64,000 bases of DNA from Microtetraspora glauca (GTDB lineage: Bacteria > Actinomycetota > Actinomycetes > Streptosporangiales > Streptosporangiaceae). Where the stretch lies: NCBI GenBank assembly GCA_001570385.1, contig BBYL01000024.1, positions 62,001 to 126,000 of the forward strand, written 5' to 3'. Shown in pieces: positions 7,609-15,965 of the stretch; the stretch's first letter is position 1, and the number at the start of each line of letters is the position of its first letter. The notes beneath the pieces are model-generated. The model ran no database searches. It was not told the DNA's origin and worked only from the letters and a program-made list of their open reading frames with translations. Position numbers and translations under genes: made by a program.

Positions 7609-9171
7609 GTGTTCGAGACGCTTTCCGACCGGCTGACTTCGGTCTTCTCCTCCCTGCGGTCCAAGGGCAGGCTTTCCGACGCCGACATCGACGCGACCTG
7701 CCGCGAGATCCGCATCGCCCTGCTCGAGGCGGACGTCGCGCTGCCGGTGGTCAAGGCATTCGTCGCCCAGGTCAAGGAGCGGGCGCGCGGGGCCGAGGTC
7801 TCCCAGGCGCTGAACCCCGCCCAGCAGGTCGTCAAGATCGTCAACGACGAGCTGATCGAGATCCTGGGCGGCGAGACCCGGCGGCTCCGCTACGCCAAGA
7901 CCCCGCCGACCGTCATCATGCTCGCGGGTCTGCAGGGTGCCGGTAAGACGACGCTCGCGGGCAAGCTCGCCAAGTGGCTGCGTGACCAGGGGCACGCGCC
8001 GCTGCTCGTGGCCTGTGACCTGCAGCGGCCCAACGCGGTCCAGCAGCTCGCCGTGGTGGCCGAGCGCGCGGGCGCCGCGGTCTACGCGCCCGAGCCCGGC
8101 AACGGCGTGGGCGACCCCGTCGCGGTCGCCCGGCAGTCGATCGACCACGCCAAGCGGCAGCAGCACGACATCGTGGTCATCGACACCGCCGGCCGTCTGG
8201 GCATCGACCAGGAGATGATGAAGCAGGCCGCGGACATCCGTGACGCGGTCAGCCCCGACGAGGTGCTGTTCGTCGTCGACGCGATGATCGGCCAGGACGC
8301 GGTGAGCACCGCCCAGGCGTTCATGGACGGCGTCGGCTTCGACGGCGTCGTGCTCACCAAGCTCGACGGCGACGCCCGAGGCGGCGCCGCGCTGTCGGTG
8401 CGGCACATCACGAGCCGTCCGATCATGTTCGCGTCCACCGGTGAGAAGCTCGAGGACTTCGACGCCTTCCACCCGGACCGCATGGCCGGCCGGATCCTCG
8501 ACATGGGTGACATCCTCACCCTGATCGAGCAGGCACAGAAGACGTTCGACGAGGCCGAGGCCGCCAAGATGGCGGGCAAGCTCGCCTCCGGCGACGGCTT
8601 CACGCTCGACGACTTCCTCGAGCAGATGATGATGGTCCGCAGGATGGGCCCGATCAAGAACCTGCTCGGCATGATGCCCGGCATGGGGCAGATGCGCGAC
8701 CAGCTCAACCAGGTCGACGACCGCGACCTCGACCGCATCGCCGCGATCATCCGTTCCATGACCCCCGGCGAGCGACACGACCCCAAGATCATCAATGGCT
8801 CGCGCCGGGCCCGCATCGCCAAGGGCTCCGGTGTCACGGTCACCGAGGTGAGCAACCTCGTCGTCCGCTTCTTCGACGCGCAGAAGATGATGAAGCGGAT
8901 GTCGCAGGGCCTGGGCATCCCCGGCATGCCGGGTGGTCGGGGCAAGGCGCAGAAGGCGCAGAAGGCCAAGAAGGGCCGCCGCGTCAGCGGCGACCCCCGC
9001 AAGGCCGCGCAGGCCAAGTCGGGCGCGGCGTCCGGCCCGGACGGCTCGACCGGCTCGACCGGCACGCCGGGCCTCGGAGCGCTCGGCAAGCTGGGCGCGG
9101 GCCAGCTCCCGCCTGGGCTGGAGCTGCCGCCCGGATTCGACCCGTCGAAGCTGAAGTTCCCCAAGAAGTGA
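7609..9171 (+). CDS. ffh: Signal recognition particle protein Ffh (SRP54)
   Basis: GTPase subunit of the signal recognition particle, delivering ribosome-bound membrane and secretory proteins to FtsY. The 520 residues comprise an N domain (1-85), a G domain with GLQGAGKTT (about 107-115), DTAGRLGID (about 192) and TKLDGDARGG, and a methionine-rich M domain with EQMMMVRRMGPIKNLLGMMP that binds signal peptides and 4.5S RNA. A Lys/Ala/Gly-rich tail of about 75 residues extends beyond the M domain. GTG start at 7609. Its stop codon directly abuts the stop of the opposing lipoprotein gene, leaving no space for a terminator. Confidence 0.98.
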   Translation: MFETLSDRLTSVFSSLRSKGRLSDADIDATCREIRIALLEADVALPVVKAFVAQVKERARGAEVSQALNPAQQVVKIVNDELIEILGGETRRLRYAKTPPTVIMLAGLQGAGKTTLAGKLAKWLRDQGHAPLLVACDLQRPNAVQQLAVVAERAGAAVYAPEPGNGVGDPVAVARQSIDHAKRQQHDIVVIDTAGRLGIDQEMMKQAADIRDAVSPDEVLFVVDAMIGQDAVSTAQAFMDGVGFDGVVLTKLDGDARGGAALSVRHITSRPIMFASTGEKLEDFDAFHPDRMAGRILDMGDILTLIEQAQKTFDEAEAAKMAGKLASGDGFTLDDFLEQMMMVRRMGPIKNLLGMMPGMGQMRDQLNQVDDRDLDRIAAIIRSMTPGERHDPKIINGSRRARIAKGSGVTVTEVSNLVVRFFDAQKMMKRMSQGLGIPGMPGGRGKAQKAQKAKKGRRVSGDPRKAAQAKSGAASGPDGSTGSTGTPGLGALGKLGAGQLPPGLELPPGFDPSKLKFPKK

Positions 9172-9909
9172 TCAGAGCCGGGTCCCCGGCTCCATCGGCC
9201 TGACGTCGATCCTTCCGTCGCCGCAGACCATGGCGTCGAAGGGGATCTCGAGGTGCGCGACCTCGTCCGGCGGGATGATCATCAGCCGCGCCGACCGGGG
9301 ACAGGTGGTCTCCTTCCCGGTCGGCACCACGGTCCAGTGCAGGCGCGCGTGGGCGCTGGCTCCGGGCCGGAGCGTGACCCGGCGCGGCTGGACGCTCTCC
9401 CTGCGGGTCCTGGTGCGCAGCGCGTCGCCGTTCCCGTCGATCATGATCAGGCCGGTGAAACCGTAGACCCAGCAGGGCCGCGACCCGGTGTTGGTGAGGA
9501 CCAGCGGCGCGTACCGCTGGCCCGCCCCCGCGTCCGCCGTGCCGATCCGCGCACTCAGCGCGTCGGTGCGGCACCTCTTCGGCGCGGCGGGGGCCGCCGC
9601 GCCGGTCCCGAGCGCGGCCGTTCCCGGCCCGGCCCCGAGCGCGGCCGTGCCCGGCGGGGAGGTCACCGGTACGGTCGCCTTCCCGGGCATGTCCGGAACC
9701 GCCGCGGGGACGCCCGCCGAAACGGCCCCGGGGACGCCCGTTGAAACAGCCGCGGGGTTGTCTGCGGAAACGGTCGCCGGGGTGCCCGCGCCCGCGGAGA
9801 CGGTGCCGGCGGTCCGGGCGTCCGCGGCGCTGCAGGCGGCGACGAACGCCAGGCTCGCGACCGCCGCGGAGATCGTCATGGCACGGGATGTACGGTTGGT
9901 TCGCTCCAT
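9172..9909 (-). CDS. DUF4232 lipoprotein
   Basis: Predicted surface lipoprotein of 245 residues. The signal peptide ends at the lipobox FVAAC (Cys26). A low-complexity Ala/Gly/Thr/Val/Pro linker (about 30-110) with imprecise VSAG.. and TAALG.GPG repeats follows, and then a C-terminal DUF4232 domain (about 112-245) with the usual cysteine pairs and an APLVLTNTGSRPCWVYGF segment. ATG at 9909 is chosen because the signal peptide starts there. The gene opposes both ffh and rpsP, whose neighbours are otherwise on the plus strand, so it is a lineage-specific insertion in a conserved block. DUF4232 function is unknown. Confidence 0.85.
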   Translation of the reverse strand: MERTNRTSRAMTISAAVASLAFVAACSAADARTAGTVSAGAGTPATVSADNPAAVSTGVPGAVSAGVPAAVPDMPGKATVPVTSPPGTAALGAGPGTAALGTGAAAPAAPKRCRTDALSARIGTADAGAGQRYAPLVLTNTGSRPCWVYGFTGLIMIDGNGDALRTRTRRESVQPRRVTLRPGASAHARLHWTVVPTGKETTCPRSARLMIIPPDEVAHLEIPFDAMVCGDGRIDVRPMEPGTRL

Positions 9910-10133
9910 GCCATGTTGGATGCCTGACCTCAGGGTTTTGTTCGTGTCCGGCACACACCGGGATTTCGCCAAGCACCCCGGATCGTCTGGCAGAATGTCA
10001 TGTTGGAACATCGTGACCACGCGGGTGCCCTCTCAACCCCGCCGGTCGCGCCTGTCCCTCGGGCGGGTTCGCGTCGTGCCCCACTCGATGTGACACCGCT
10101 CACCCACGCTCTGAAGCAGGAGAGACCACACCC

Positions 10134-10595
10134 GTGGCAGTCAAGATCAAGCTCAAGCGGCTCGGCATGATCCGCAACGCGCAGTACCGCATCGTCGTCG
10201 CCGACAGCCGCACCAAGCGTGACGGCCGGGCGATCGAGGAGATCGGTCTGTACCACCCGAAGGAGAACCCCTCGCGCATCGAGGTCGACTCCGAGCGGGC
10301 GCAGTACTGGCTGGGTGTCGGCGCGCAGCCGACCGACCCGGTCCTGAAGCTCTTCAAGCTGACCGGTGACTGGCAGAAGTTCAAGGGCCAGCCCGCCCCG
10401 GCGCCGCTCCTGGTCGCCGAGCCGAAGCCGGACCGTCACGCCCTCTACGAGGCCGCGGCCAAGGAGGCGCTGTCCGGTGACACCGGCGCCGCCGCCACCA
10501 CGCCGAAGAAGGCCAAGAAGCCCGTGAAGGCCGACGAGGCCGCCGATGTCACCGAGGCCCCGGCCGGCGAGGAGAAGTCGGAAGGCGAGGCCTGA
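10134..10595 (+). CDS. rpsP: 30S ribosomal protein S16
   Basis: Small-subunit assembly protein. Residues 1-85 match S16 ([34 protein letters not shown]), and a Lys/Ala/Glu-rich tail brings the length to 153, longer than the roughly 80-90 residues of enterobacterial S16 but usual for actinobacteria. GTG at 10134 is preceded by AGGAGAG. It opens the rpsP-khpA-rimM-trmD operon. In the 224-nt leader, ATGTTGGAACAT (10000-10011) is a near-perfect short palindrome of unknown meaning. Confidence 0.98.
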   Translation: MAVKIKLKRLGMIRNAQYRIVVADSRTKRDGRAIEEIGLYHPKENPSRIEVDSERAQYWLGVGAQPTDPVLKLFKLTGDWQKFKGQPAPAPLLVAEPKPDRHALYEAAAKEALSGDTGAAATTPKKAKKPVKADEAADVTEAPAGEEKSEGEA

Positions 10596-10596
10596 G

Positions 10597-10839
10597 GTGC
10601 TCGAGGAGGCCCTCGAGCATCTGGTCAAGGGCATCGTCGAGCATCCCGACGATGTCCGGGTTCGTGCCCGTCGCATCCGCACCGGGCGCGTCCTCGAGGT
10701 CCGGGTCCATCCCGACGACCTCGGCAAGGTCATCGGCCGCGGGGGCCGTACGGCCAAGGCGTTGCGCACCGTCGTCAACGCGTTGTCCGACGGCAAGTAC
10801 GTCCGGGTCGACCTGGTCGACCTGAACGAGGCCCGTTAA
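10597..10839 (+). CDS. khpA: KH-domain RNA-binding protein KhpA
   Basis: An 80-residue single KH domain with the RNA-binding GxxG loop in VIGRGGRTAKALRTVV. In other bacteria KhpA pairs with KhpB/Jag to bind RNA and affects cell elongation. The GTG at 10597 is one base after the rpsP stop, making translation coupled. A longer in-frame reading starts inside rpsP and was rejected. Position between rpsP and rimM is the conserved actinobacterial arrangement. Confidence 0.95.
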   Translation: MLEEALEHLVKGIVEHPDDVRVRARRIRTGRVLEVRVHPDDLGKVIGRGGRTAKALRTVVNALSDGKYVRVDLVDLNEAR

Positions 10840-10853
10840 GGAGAACCTCACAC

Positions 10854-10892
10854 CCGGGGGACCCTCGTCAGGGGGTCCCCCGGCTTGCTTTT
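10854..10892 (+). terminator. Hairpin between khpA and rimM (attenuator or weak terminator)
   Basis: An 11-bp perfect stem, CCGGGGGACCC (10854-10864) with GGGTCCCCCGG (10873-10883), encloses an 8-nt loop and is followed by CTTGCTTTT. The T-tract is interrupted, so it may only partly stop transcription within the operon and set lower expression of rimM-trmD relative to rpsP. Confidence 0.6.
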
Positions 10893-10917
10893 CGGCGTGA
10901 TCGGAGGAAGACGAGAA

Positions 10918-11436
10918 GTGCAGCTAGTCGTTGGCAGGATCGGCCGACCGCACGGGGTCCGCGGTGAGGTCACCGTCGAGGTGCGCACCGACGATCCGGA
11001 GCTGCGCTTCGCCCCCGGTACGGCTCTCGCCACCGACCCCGCCACGGCCGGGCCGCTGGAAATCGAGGGTGCCCGCTGGCACAAGGGCATCCTGCTGCTC
11101 AGCCTGGCCGGAGTGGACGGCCGCGACGCCGCCGAGGCGCTGCGCGGCACGCTCCTCGTGATCGACTCGGCCGACCTCCCCCCGTCCGGCGACCCGGATG
11201 AGTTCCACGACTACGAGTTGGTCGGGCTCACCGTGGTCACCGTCGGCGGCGAGCCGGTCGGTGAGGTCGCCGACGTCCTGCACCACGGCCAGGATCTGCT
11301 CGTCGTGCGCCGCCCGTCCCGCGCCGAGGCGTACGTGCCGTTCGTCAAGGCGCTGGTCCCCGAGATCGACCTGGAGAAGGGCGTGCTCGTGGTCGACGCG
11401 CCTCCCGGGCTGCTGGATCTCGACGAGGCCGAATAG
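10918..11436 (+). CDS. rimM: Ribosome maturation factor RimM
   Basis: 16S rRNA processing factor of 172 residues that binds S19 during maturation of the 30S head. The N-terminal barrel begins VVGRIGRPHGVRGEVTVEV and the C-terminal PRC-barrel contains DYELVGLTVVT and VPFVKALVPEID. GTG at 10918 is supported by GGAGG 10 nt upstream (GGAGGAAGACGAGAA then GTG). The next gene starts immediately after its stop codon. Confidence 0.97.
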   Translation: MQLVVGRIGRPHGVRGEVTVEVRTDDPELRFAPGTALATDPATAGPLEIEGARWHKGILLLSLAGVDGRDAAEALRGTLLVIDSADLPPSGDPDEFHDYELVGLTVVTVGGEPVGEVADVLHHGQDLLVVRRPSRAEAYVPFVKALVPEIDLEKGVLVVDAPPGLLDLDEAE

Positions 11437-12258
11437 ATGCGCGTCGACATCATCTCGATCTTCCCGGAGTACTTCGCCCCGCTGGACGTCTCGCTCATGG
11501 GTAAGGCGCGCGAGCGCGGCATCCTCGACATCCGCCTCCACCAGCTCCGGGACTGGGCGCACGACGTGCACCGGACCGTGGACGACACGCCGTACGGCGG
11601 CGGGCCGGGCATGGTGATGAAGCCCGAGATCTGGGGTGAGGCGATCGACGCCGTGGTCGGCGCGGCCGCCGCCGGGGGAGAGGCCGCGCCTGAGGGTGCC
11701 GTCGCGCCGAGGATGATCGTGCCGACGCCGAGCGGGCGGCCCTTCACTCAGGAAGTCGCGCTGGAGTACGCCAAGGAGCCCTGGCTGCTGTTCACCCCTG
11801 CCAGATACGAGGGGATCGACTCCCGTGTCATGGCCGAGTACGGCTCCCGCCTGCGAGTGGACGAGGTGAGCATCGGCGACTACGTCCTCGCCGGCGGTGA
11901 GGCGGCCGTGCTGGTCATGGTCGAAGCCGTCGGACGGCTGCTGCCCGGCGTTCTCGGCAACGCGGCCTCGGTGGCCGACGACTCGTTCGCACCGGGGACG
12001 ATGGAGAACCTGCTCGAAGGCCCGGTCTACACAAAGCCTCCCACCTGGCGCGGCCACGACGTGCCGGAGATCCTCTTGTCCGGCCACCATGGGAAGATCG
12101 CTCGCTGGCGCCGCGACGAGGCGCTTCGCCGTACGGCGGAGAAGAGGCCGGAACTGCTCGCCAGGCTGGATCCGGACAGCCTCGACAAGCACGACCGGCA
12201 GCTTCTCGGGGAAATCCGCGAGAAGGCCGGTCCAGGCGGGGATCCGCACGCTCTGTGA
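11437..12258 (+). CDS. trmD: tRNA (guanine-N1)-methyltransferase TrmD
   Basis: SPOUT-class knotted methyltransferase that makes m1G37 in tRNA and prevents frameshifting. Motifs include MRVDIISIFPEYF at the N-terminus, DDTPYGGGPGMVMKP, the knot-forming ARYEGIDSRV and SIGDYVLAGGEAA, and C-terminal KPPTWRGHDVPEILLSGHHG. Length 273 residues. The ATG follows the rimM TAG with no gap. The insertion between GMVMKP and the next strand (about 70-90) is Ala/Gly-rich, as in many actinobacterial forms. Confidence 0.98.
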   Translation: MRVDIISIFPEYFAPLDVSLMGKARERGILDIRLHQLRDWAHDVHRTVDDTPYGGGPGMVMKPEIWGEAIDAVVGAAAAGGEAAPEGAVAPRMIVPTPSGRPFTQEVALEYAKEPWLLFTPARYEGIDSRVMAEYGSRLRVDEVSIGDYVLAGGEAAVLVMVEAVGRLLPGVLGNAASVADDSFAPGTMENLLEGPVYTKPPTWRGHDVPEILLSGHHGKIARWRRDEALRRTAEKRPELLARLDPDSLDKHDRQLLGEIREKAGPGGDPHAL

Positions 12259-12461
12259 GCCGTGACACGCGCTTCGTTTCGCGTGACGGCCGAAGATATG
12301 GCAAACTGAATCGCTGCTGCCGACGTGTCGTGGCGGCAGGGCCGGGCGGAGACCCGGCTCCCAGGACGTATCAAGCCAAGCGCGCGTGTCCCCCTTGTCG
12401 CCGAGCCTGTGGCCCGGCCGGGTGGACCTCCGCGCGCCCATGTCAATGAGGAACCGCTGTC
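12259..12461 (+). promoter_or_regulatory. rplS leader region
   Basis: A 203-nt gap precedes rplS although the rest of the operon is tightly packed. It contains CTGCCG...CGGCAG (about 12317-12340) and several G+C-rich complementary stretches, so a structured 5' leader for L19 or a separate rplS promoter is possible. I could not match it to a known leader family by eye. Confidence 0.3.
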
Positions 12462-12827
12462 ATGCACACGCAGATCCAGGAGCTCGAGAAGGCTGCCCTC
12501 CGCAGCGACGTACCGGCCTTCCGTCCGGGTGACACGCTGGAGGTCCACGTCCGCGTCGTCGAAGGCAACCGGTCCCGTATCCAGGTGTTCAAGGGCTTCG
12601 TCCTGCGCCGCCAGGGTGGCGGTGCGCGGGAGACCTTCACCGTCCGCAAGGTCAGCTACGGCGTCGGTGTCGAGCGCACCTTCCCGGTGCACAGCCCGGT
12701 CATCGAGAAGATCGTTCTCCTGACCCGCGGTGACGTCCGCCGGGCCAAGCTCTACTACATGCGCGACCTGCGCGGTAAGGCCGCTCGCATCCGCGAGAAG
12801 CGCGAAGCGGTCCCGGCCGCCAAGTAA
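12462..12827 (+). CDS. rplS: 50S ribosomal protein L19
   Basis: Large-subunit protein at the 30S/50S interface, 121 residues. The family core is clear: [32 protein letters not shown], and [19 protein letters not shown] near the C-terminus. ATG at 12462. It ends the rpsP-trmD-rplS cluster and is followed by a strong intrinsic terminator. Confidence 0.98.
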   Translation: MHTQIQELEKAALRSDVPAFRPGDTLEVHVRVVEGNRSRIQVFKGFVLRRQGGGARETFTVRKVSYGVGVERTFPVHSPVIEKIVLLTRGDVRRAKLYYMRDLRGKAARIREKREAVPAAK

Positions 12828-12841
12828 GGCGATCGAGGTGG

Positions 12842-12878
12842 TGGCCCGTACCCCCTGTGGTGCGGGCCATTTTCTTTT
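12842..12878 (+). terminator. Intrinsic terminator after rplS
   Basis: An 11-bp stem, TGGCCCGTACC (12842-12852) with GGTGCGGGCCA (12859-12869), has one G-U pair and a 6-nt loop. It is followed at once by TTTTCTTTT. This is the most canonical Rho-independent terminator in the window. Confidence 0.9.
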
Positions 12879-12938
12879 CCGCGATGATGCCGAGTCGGCG
12901 ACAGTTACCGTCAGGGACATCATCTAGGCTCAGCAGCG

Positions 12939-13799
12939 ATGACTAGCGAGGTACCGGGGTCAGGCACGCGCCGCCCGGCCGAGGACGGGGTGGACGTGGT
13001 CGCGGAAGACACCCAGCAGGCCGCCGGTGACGGCAGGGAGAAAAAGGGTTCCTTCTGGAAGGAACTGCCCGTTCTCATCGTGGTCGCTCTCGTGCTGGCC
13101 CTGCTCATCAAGTCCTTCGTGGTCCAGGCGTTCTACATCCCGTCGGAGTCGATGGAGAACACCCTGCTGGTCAACGACCGGGTGCTCGTCAACAAACTCG
13201 TCTACCACGTACGCGACATCGAGCGCGGCGACGTGGTGGTCTTCTCGGGGGTCGACTCCTGGGAGGGCGAGGTGCCCTATGAGGAGCCCGCGAACCCGAT
13301 CGTCGGGTTCTTCCGCTGGGTGGGCACCTCCTTCGGCGTGATCCCCGGCGAGAAGGACTACATCAAGCGGGTCATCGGGGTTCCCGGCGACAAGGTGAAA
13401 TGCTGCGACGCCCAGGGGCGGATAACCGTCAACGGAACGCCGCTCGACGAGAAGGCCTACCTCTACCCCGGCGACGTGCCCTCGCTGTCGAACTTCGAGG
13501 TCACCGTGCCGCAGGGCCGTCTCTGGGTGATGGGCGACCACCGGTCCGTCTCGCTGGACTCGCGGTCCCATCAGGGCGATCCCGGCGGCGGCACCATCCC
13601 GGTGGACCAGGTGATCGGCCGGGCGTTCGTGATCGTGTGGCCGTTCGACCGGGCCAAGGTGCTGCCGATCCCCAACACGTTCAACCAGCCCGCCCTGCAC
13701 GCCGTCGGAGCGCTGGGCGACGCCGCCCCGGTGCTGGCGGGGTTCGCGGGAGCGGTTCCCCTGATGGCGCTTAGGCGCCGCCTACGCCGCAGGCGGTAA
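12939..13799 (+). CDS. lepB: Signal peptidase I (first of two)
   Basis: Membrane serine protease that removes signal peptides on the outer face of the membrane. Of 286 residues, about 1-40 are a charged cytoplasmic N-terminus, one TM (about 43-62) follows, and then the catalytic domain with Ser71 in [15 protein letters not shown] and Lys143 in DYIKRVIGVPGD. A C-terminal hydrophobic stretch ending in an Arg-rich tail (about 255-286) may be a second TM. Compared with its neighbour it has about 25 extra residues after box C (residues about 107-135). ATG 12939. It forms a tandem pair with the next gene. Confidence 0.96.
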   Translation: MTSEVPGSGTRRPAEDGVDVVAEDTQQAAGDGREKKGSFWKELPVLIVVALVLALLIKSFVVQAFYIPSESMENTLLVNDRVLVNKLVYHVRDIERGDVVVFSGVDSWEGEVPYEEPANPIVGFFRWVGTSFGVIPGEKDYIKRVIGVPGDKVKCCDAQGRITVNGTPLDEKAYLYPGDVPSLSNFEVTVPQGRLWVMGDHRSVSLDSRSHQGDPGGGTIPVDQVIGRAFVIVWPFDRAKVLPIPNTFNQPALHAVGALGDAAPVLAGFAGAVPLMALRRRLRRRR

Positions 13800-13809
13800 C
13801 CTGCCGCAG

Positions 13810-14409
13810 GTGACCATGACCGAAGAGAAGGATCCCCCCGCCAAGAAGCCCTCCGGCCTGCGTGACTCCATCCTGTTCACGCTGGGCGGTGTCGTCGTGG
13901 CACTGCTCGTGCACATGTTCGTGATGCAGTCGTTCTACATCCCGTCGGAGTCGATGGAGAACACGCTCCTCATCAACGACAGGGTCGTGGTGAACAAGCT
14001 TGCCTACAAGTTCGGCGACGTCGAGCGCGGCGACATCGTGGTCTTCAAGGGATGGGACGGCGAGGACACCATCAAGCGGGTGATCGGCGTCGGCGGAGAC
14101 ACGGTGAAGTGCTGCGACGCCAAACGTCGGATCACGGTGAACGGGACGCCGATCGACGAGGAGGACGTCTACCTCTATCCCGGCGTCTACCCGTCGAAGC
14201 GGCAGTTCGAGGTGAAGGTTCCCCCGGGCCGGGTCTGGCTGATGGGCGACCATCGGAACAACTCGCGGGACTCTCGGGCGTACATGGACGACCAGTACAA
14301 GGGCACGATCTCGGAGGACGACCTGGTCGGCCGGGCGTTCGTCCGCTACTGGCCGTTCTCCCGTTTCGGGTTCCTCTCCCGTCCGGAGACGTTCTCCAAG
14401 GTCCACTGA
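13810..14409 (+). CDS. lepB: Signal peptidase I (second of two)
   Basis: Paralogous type I signal peptidase of 199 residues: short N-terminus, one TM (about 20-40), catalytic Ser48 in [15 protein letters not shown] and Lys89 in [11 protein letters not shown], and the C-terminal box [16 protein letters not shown]. The start is GTG 13810 or ATG 13816; the latter has AGG 5 nt upstream. Only 10 nt separate it from the first copy, so the two are co-transcribed. Streptomycetes similarly carry several clustered signal peptidases with overlapping substrates; the lack of a C-terminal anchor distinguishes this copy. Confidence 0.96.
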   Translation: MTMTEEKDPPAKKPSGLRDSILFTLGGVVVALLVHMFVMQSFYIPSESMENTLLINDRVVVNKLAYKFGDVERGDIVVFKGWDGEDTIKRVIGVGGDTVKCCDAKRRITVNGTPIDEEDVYLYPGVYPSKRQFEVKVPPGRVWLMGDHRNNSRDSRAYMDDQYKGTISEDDLVGRAFVRYWPFSRFGFLSRPETFSKVH

Positions 14410-14477
14410 CAACCGGCGGCGTCGCGCGGCCAGAGCCGTACCGCCCGGGCGGAATGGGGCGTACGCTGCTGTTCGTC

Positions 14478-15203
14478 ATGACAGTTGCGTATCGCCCGCG
14501 CCCGAGCGTCGTCCGGCGGGATTCGGGACTTTACGGCTACGAGCGTGCACTGGCTCGGCGAGGGTTCACGCCGGTCGCCGGTGTGGACGAGGCCGGTCGA
14601 GGCGCCTGCGCCGGACCGCTGGTGGTGGCCGCTGTCATCCTCGGGCGCGAGATCGAGGGTTTGGGCGATTCCAAGTTGCTGTCCCCCGCCAGGCGCGAGC
14701 GGCTGTACGACCTGATCACGGCGAAGGCCAGGGCGGTGAGCGTCGTCGTCATCCCTCCCGAGGAGATCGACGGTCGCGGCCTGCACAGATGCAACATCGC
14801 GGGAATGCGCCGCGCCGTCGCCGGCCTGGGGATCGACGTGGGATACGTGCTGATCGACGGCTTCCCGGTACCCGGTCTCCCCGCGCCGTCCCTGGCGATC
14901 TGGAAGGGGGACCAGGTGGCCGCGTGCGTGGCGGCGGCCTCGATCGTGGCGAAGGTGACCAGGGATCGGCTGATGCGCTCTTTGGACGACGTCCACCCCG
15001 AGTACGGCTTCGCCGTACATAAGGGATATGTGACGGCGGCCCATCGGCGGGCGCTCGCCGATCATGGTCCCACCCCGCATCACCGGTTCTCCTTCGTGAC
15101 CGTCACCGGGACGCGTACGGGTCTCTCCGTCGTGGTCCGCCGTGGTCTGACGGGGGAGGACGAGGAGATGCGAGAGAATGGAACGGAGGCCGGTGTCGTC
15201 TGA
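14478..15203 (+). CDS. rnhB: Ribonuclease HII
   Basis: Endonuclease that nicks RNA in RNA/DNA hybrids and removes misincorporated ribonucleotides. The 241 residues carry the catalytic start [19 protein letters not shown] (DEAGRG), a second acidic motif in [13 protein letters not shown], and the late [19 protein letters not shown] box. A tail of about 30 residues follows the catalytic core. ATG at 14478 gives the usual N-terminus; a longer reading begins inside the signal peptidase gene and was rejected. It sits between lepB and DUF2469, the standard actinobacterial order. Confidence 0.97.
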   Translation: MTVAYRPRPSVVRRDSGLYGYERALARRGFTPVAGVDEAGRGACAGPLVVAAVILGREIEGLGDSKLLSPARRERLYDLITAKARAVSVVVIPPEEIDGRGLHRCNIAGMRRAVAGLGIDVGYVLIDGFPVPGLPAPSLAIWKGDQVAACVAAASIVAKVTRDRLMRSLDDVHPEYGFAVHKGYVTAAHRRALADHGPTPHHRFSFVTVTGTRTGLSVVVRRGLTGEDEEMRENGTEAGVV

Positions 15204-15242
15204 CCGCGCGGCCTTGGCGGGGTGCGAAACAGGAGGACCGGA

Positions 15243-15566
15243 ATGAGCGCAGAGGATCTCGAAAAATACGAGACCGAGATGGAGTTGCAGCTCTACCGGG
15301 AGTACCGCGACGTGGTCGGGCTGTTCACCTACGTCGTCGAGACCGAGCGGCGCTTCTATCTCACCAATTCCGTCGATCTCGACGTACGCACCGCGGAGAA
15401 CGGCGACGTCTTCTTCGACGTGAAGATGCAGGACGCCTGGGTCTGGGACATGTACCGGCCGGCCAGGTTCGTGAAGAACGTCCGGGTCGTGACGTTCAAG
15501 GACGTCAACGTCGAGGAACTGGCCAAACCGGACCTGGAGATGCCCAAGGAGGGCTTCTCCAGCTGA
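15243..15566 (+). CDS. DUF2469 protein
   Basis: A 107-residue acidic protein highly conserved in actinobacteria directly after rnhB. Characteristic motifs are MSAEDLEKYETEMELQLYR, RRFYLTNSVDL and FFDVKMQDAWVWDMYRPARF. ATG 15243 has AGGAGG about 6 nt upstream. Its function is unknown; the constant linkage to rnhB and yraN in this phylum suggests a link to nucleic-acid metabolism, but this is inference. Confidence 0.94.
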   Translation: MSAEDLEKYETEMELQLYREYRDVVGLFTYVVETERRFYLTNSVDLDVRTAENGDVFFDVKMQDAWVWDMYRPARFVKNVRVVTFKDVNVEELAKPDLEMPKEGFSS

Positions 15567-15965
15567 CGACCTGCCCGTGATCGGGTCCGATCCGCCGCTG
15601 ACGGGCCCGACTGACTGAAGTCCGGGCCCGGTCGGTTGACGTTGGGCGGGACCGGGGGGGCACGAACATGCCTGACCGGGGCTCGTGCATCGGCCCGCTG
15701 GCCTGCCTGACGTTGAGGTTGGATCCCCGGTTCGGCTGTGGTGATGGTCTGACTGTCGGTTGCTGGTCGGGCCTACGGCTTGGAGCGTGGGCCCTTCCTG
15801 CCCGGAGGCGCGGCCTGGATCGGCCCCTGGCCAGAGGGTGGCGCTCGGCCGGCTCCGGCCGTAAGGCGAGGAGTCGGGTCGGCGACCGCCTGTGGATAGG
15901 CATCACTTTCCACAGAATGCGGTTCGGTCGGTAAGCGTGCGGTGCCGCCGGGCCACCCTGCTGTC
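15567..15965. other. Intergenic region between DUF2469 and the M23 gene (proposed inversion breakpoint)
   Basis: This 399-nt gap has no ORF with convincing composition. Near the DUF2469 stop is a perfect palindrome, GATCGG-gt-CCGATC (15579-15592), nested inside GCCCGT...ACGGGC (15573-15606), possibly a terminator without a T-tract. Near the far end are two DnaA-box-like 9-mers in opposite orientation: TGTGGATAG (15891-15899) and CTTTCCACA (15906-15914). This is where the gene order departs from the common actinobacterial one. Confidence 0.4.

Noticed and set aside
12939-14409. Recent duplication of signal peptidase genes
   Set aside because: The copies share active-site boxes but differ in length and in most other positions; tandem lepB paralogues are common in actinomycetes.
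15668-15934. 88-codon ORF in the gap before the M23 gene
   Set aside because: No ribosome-binding site, no domain, unusual composition; sits in a proposed rearrangement breakpoint.
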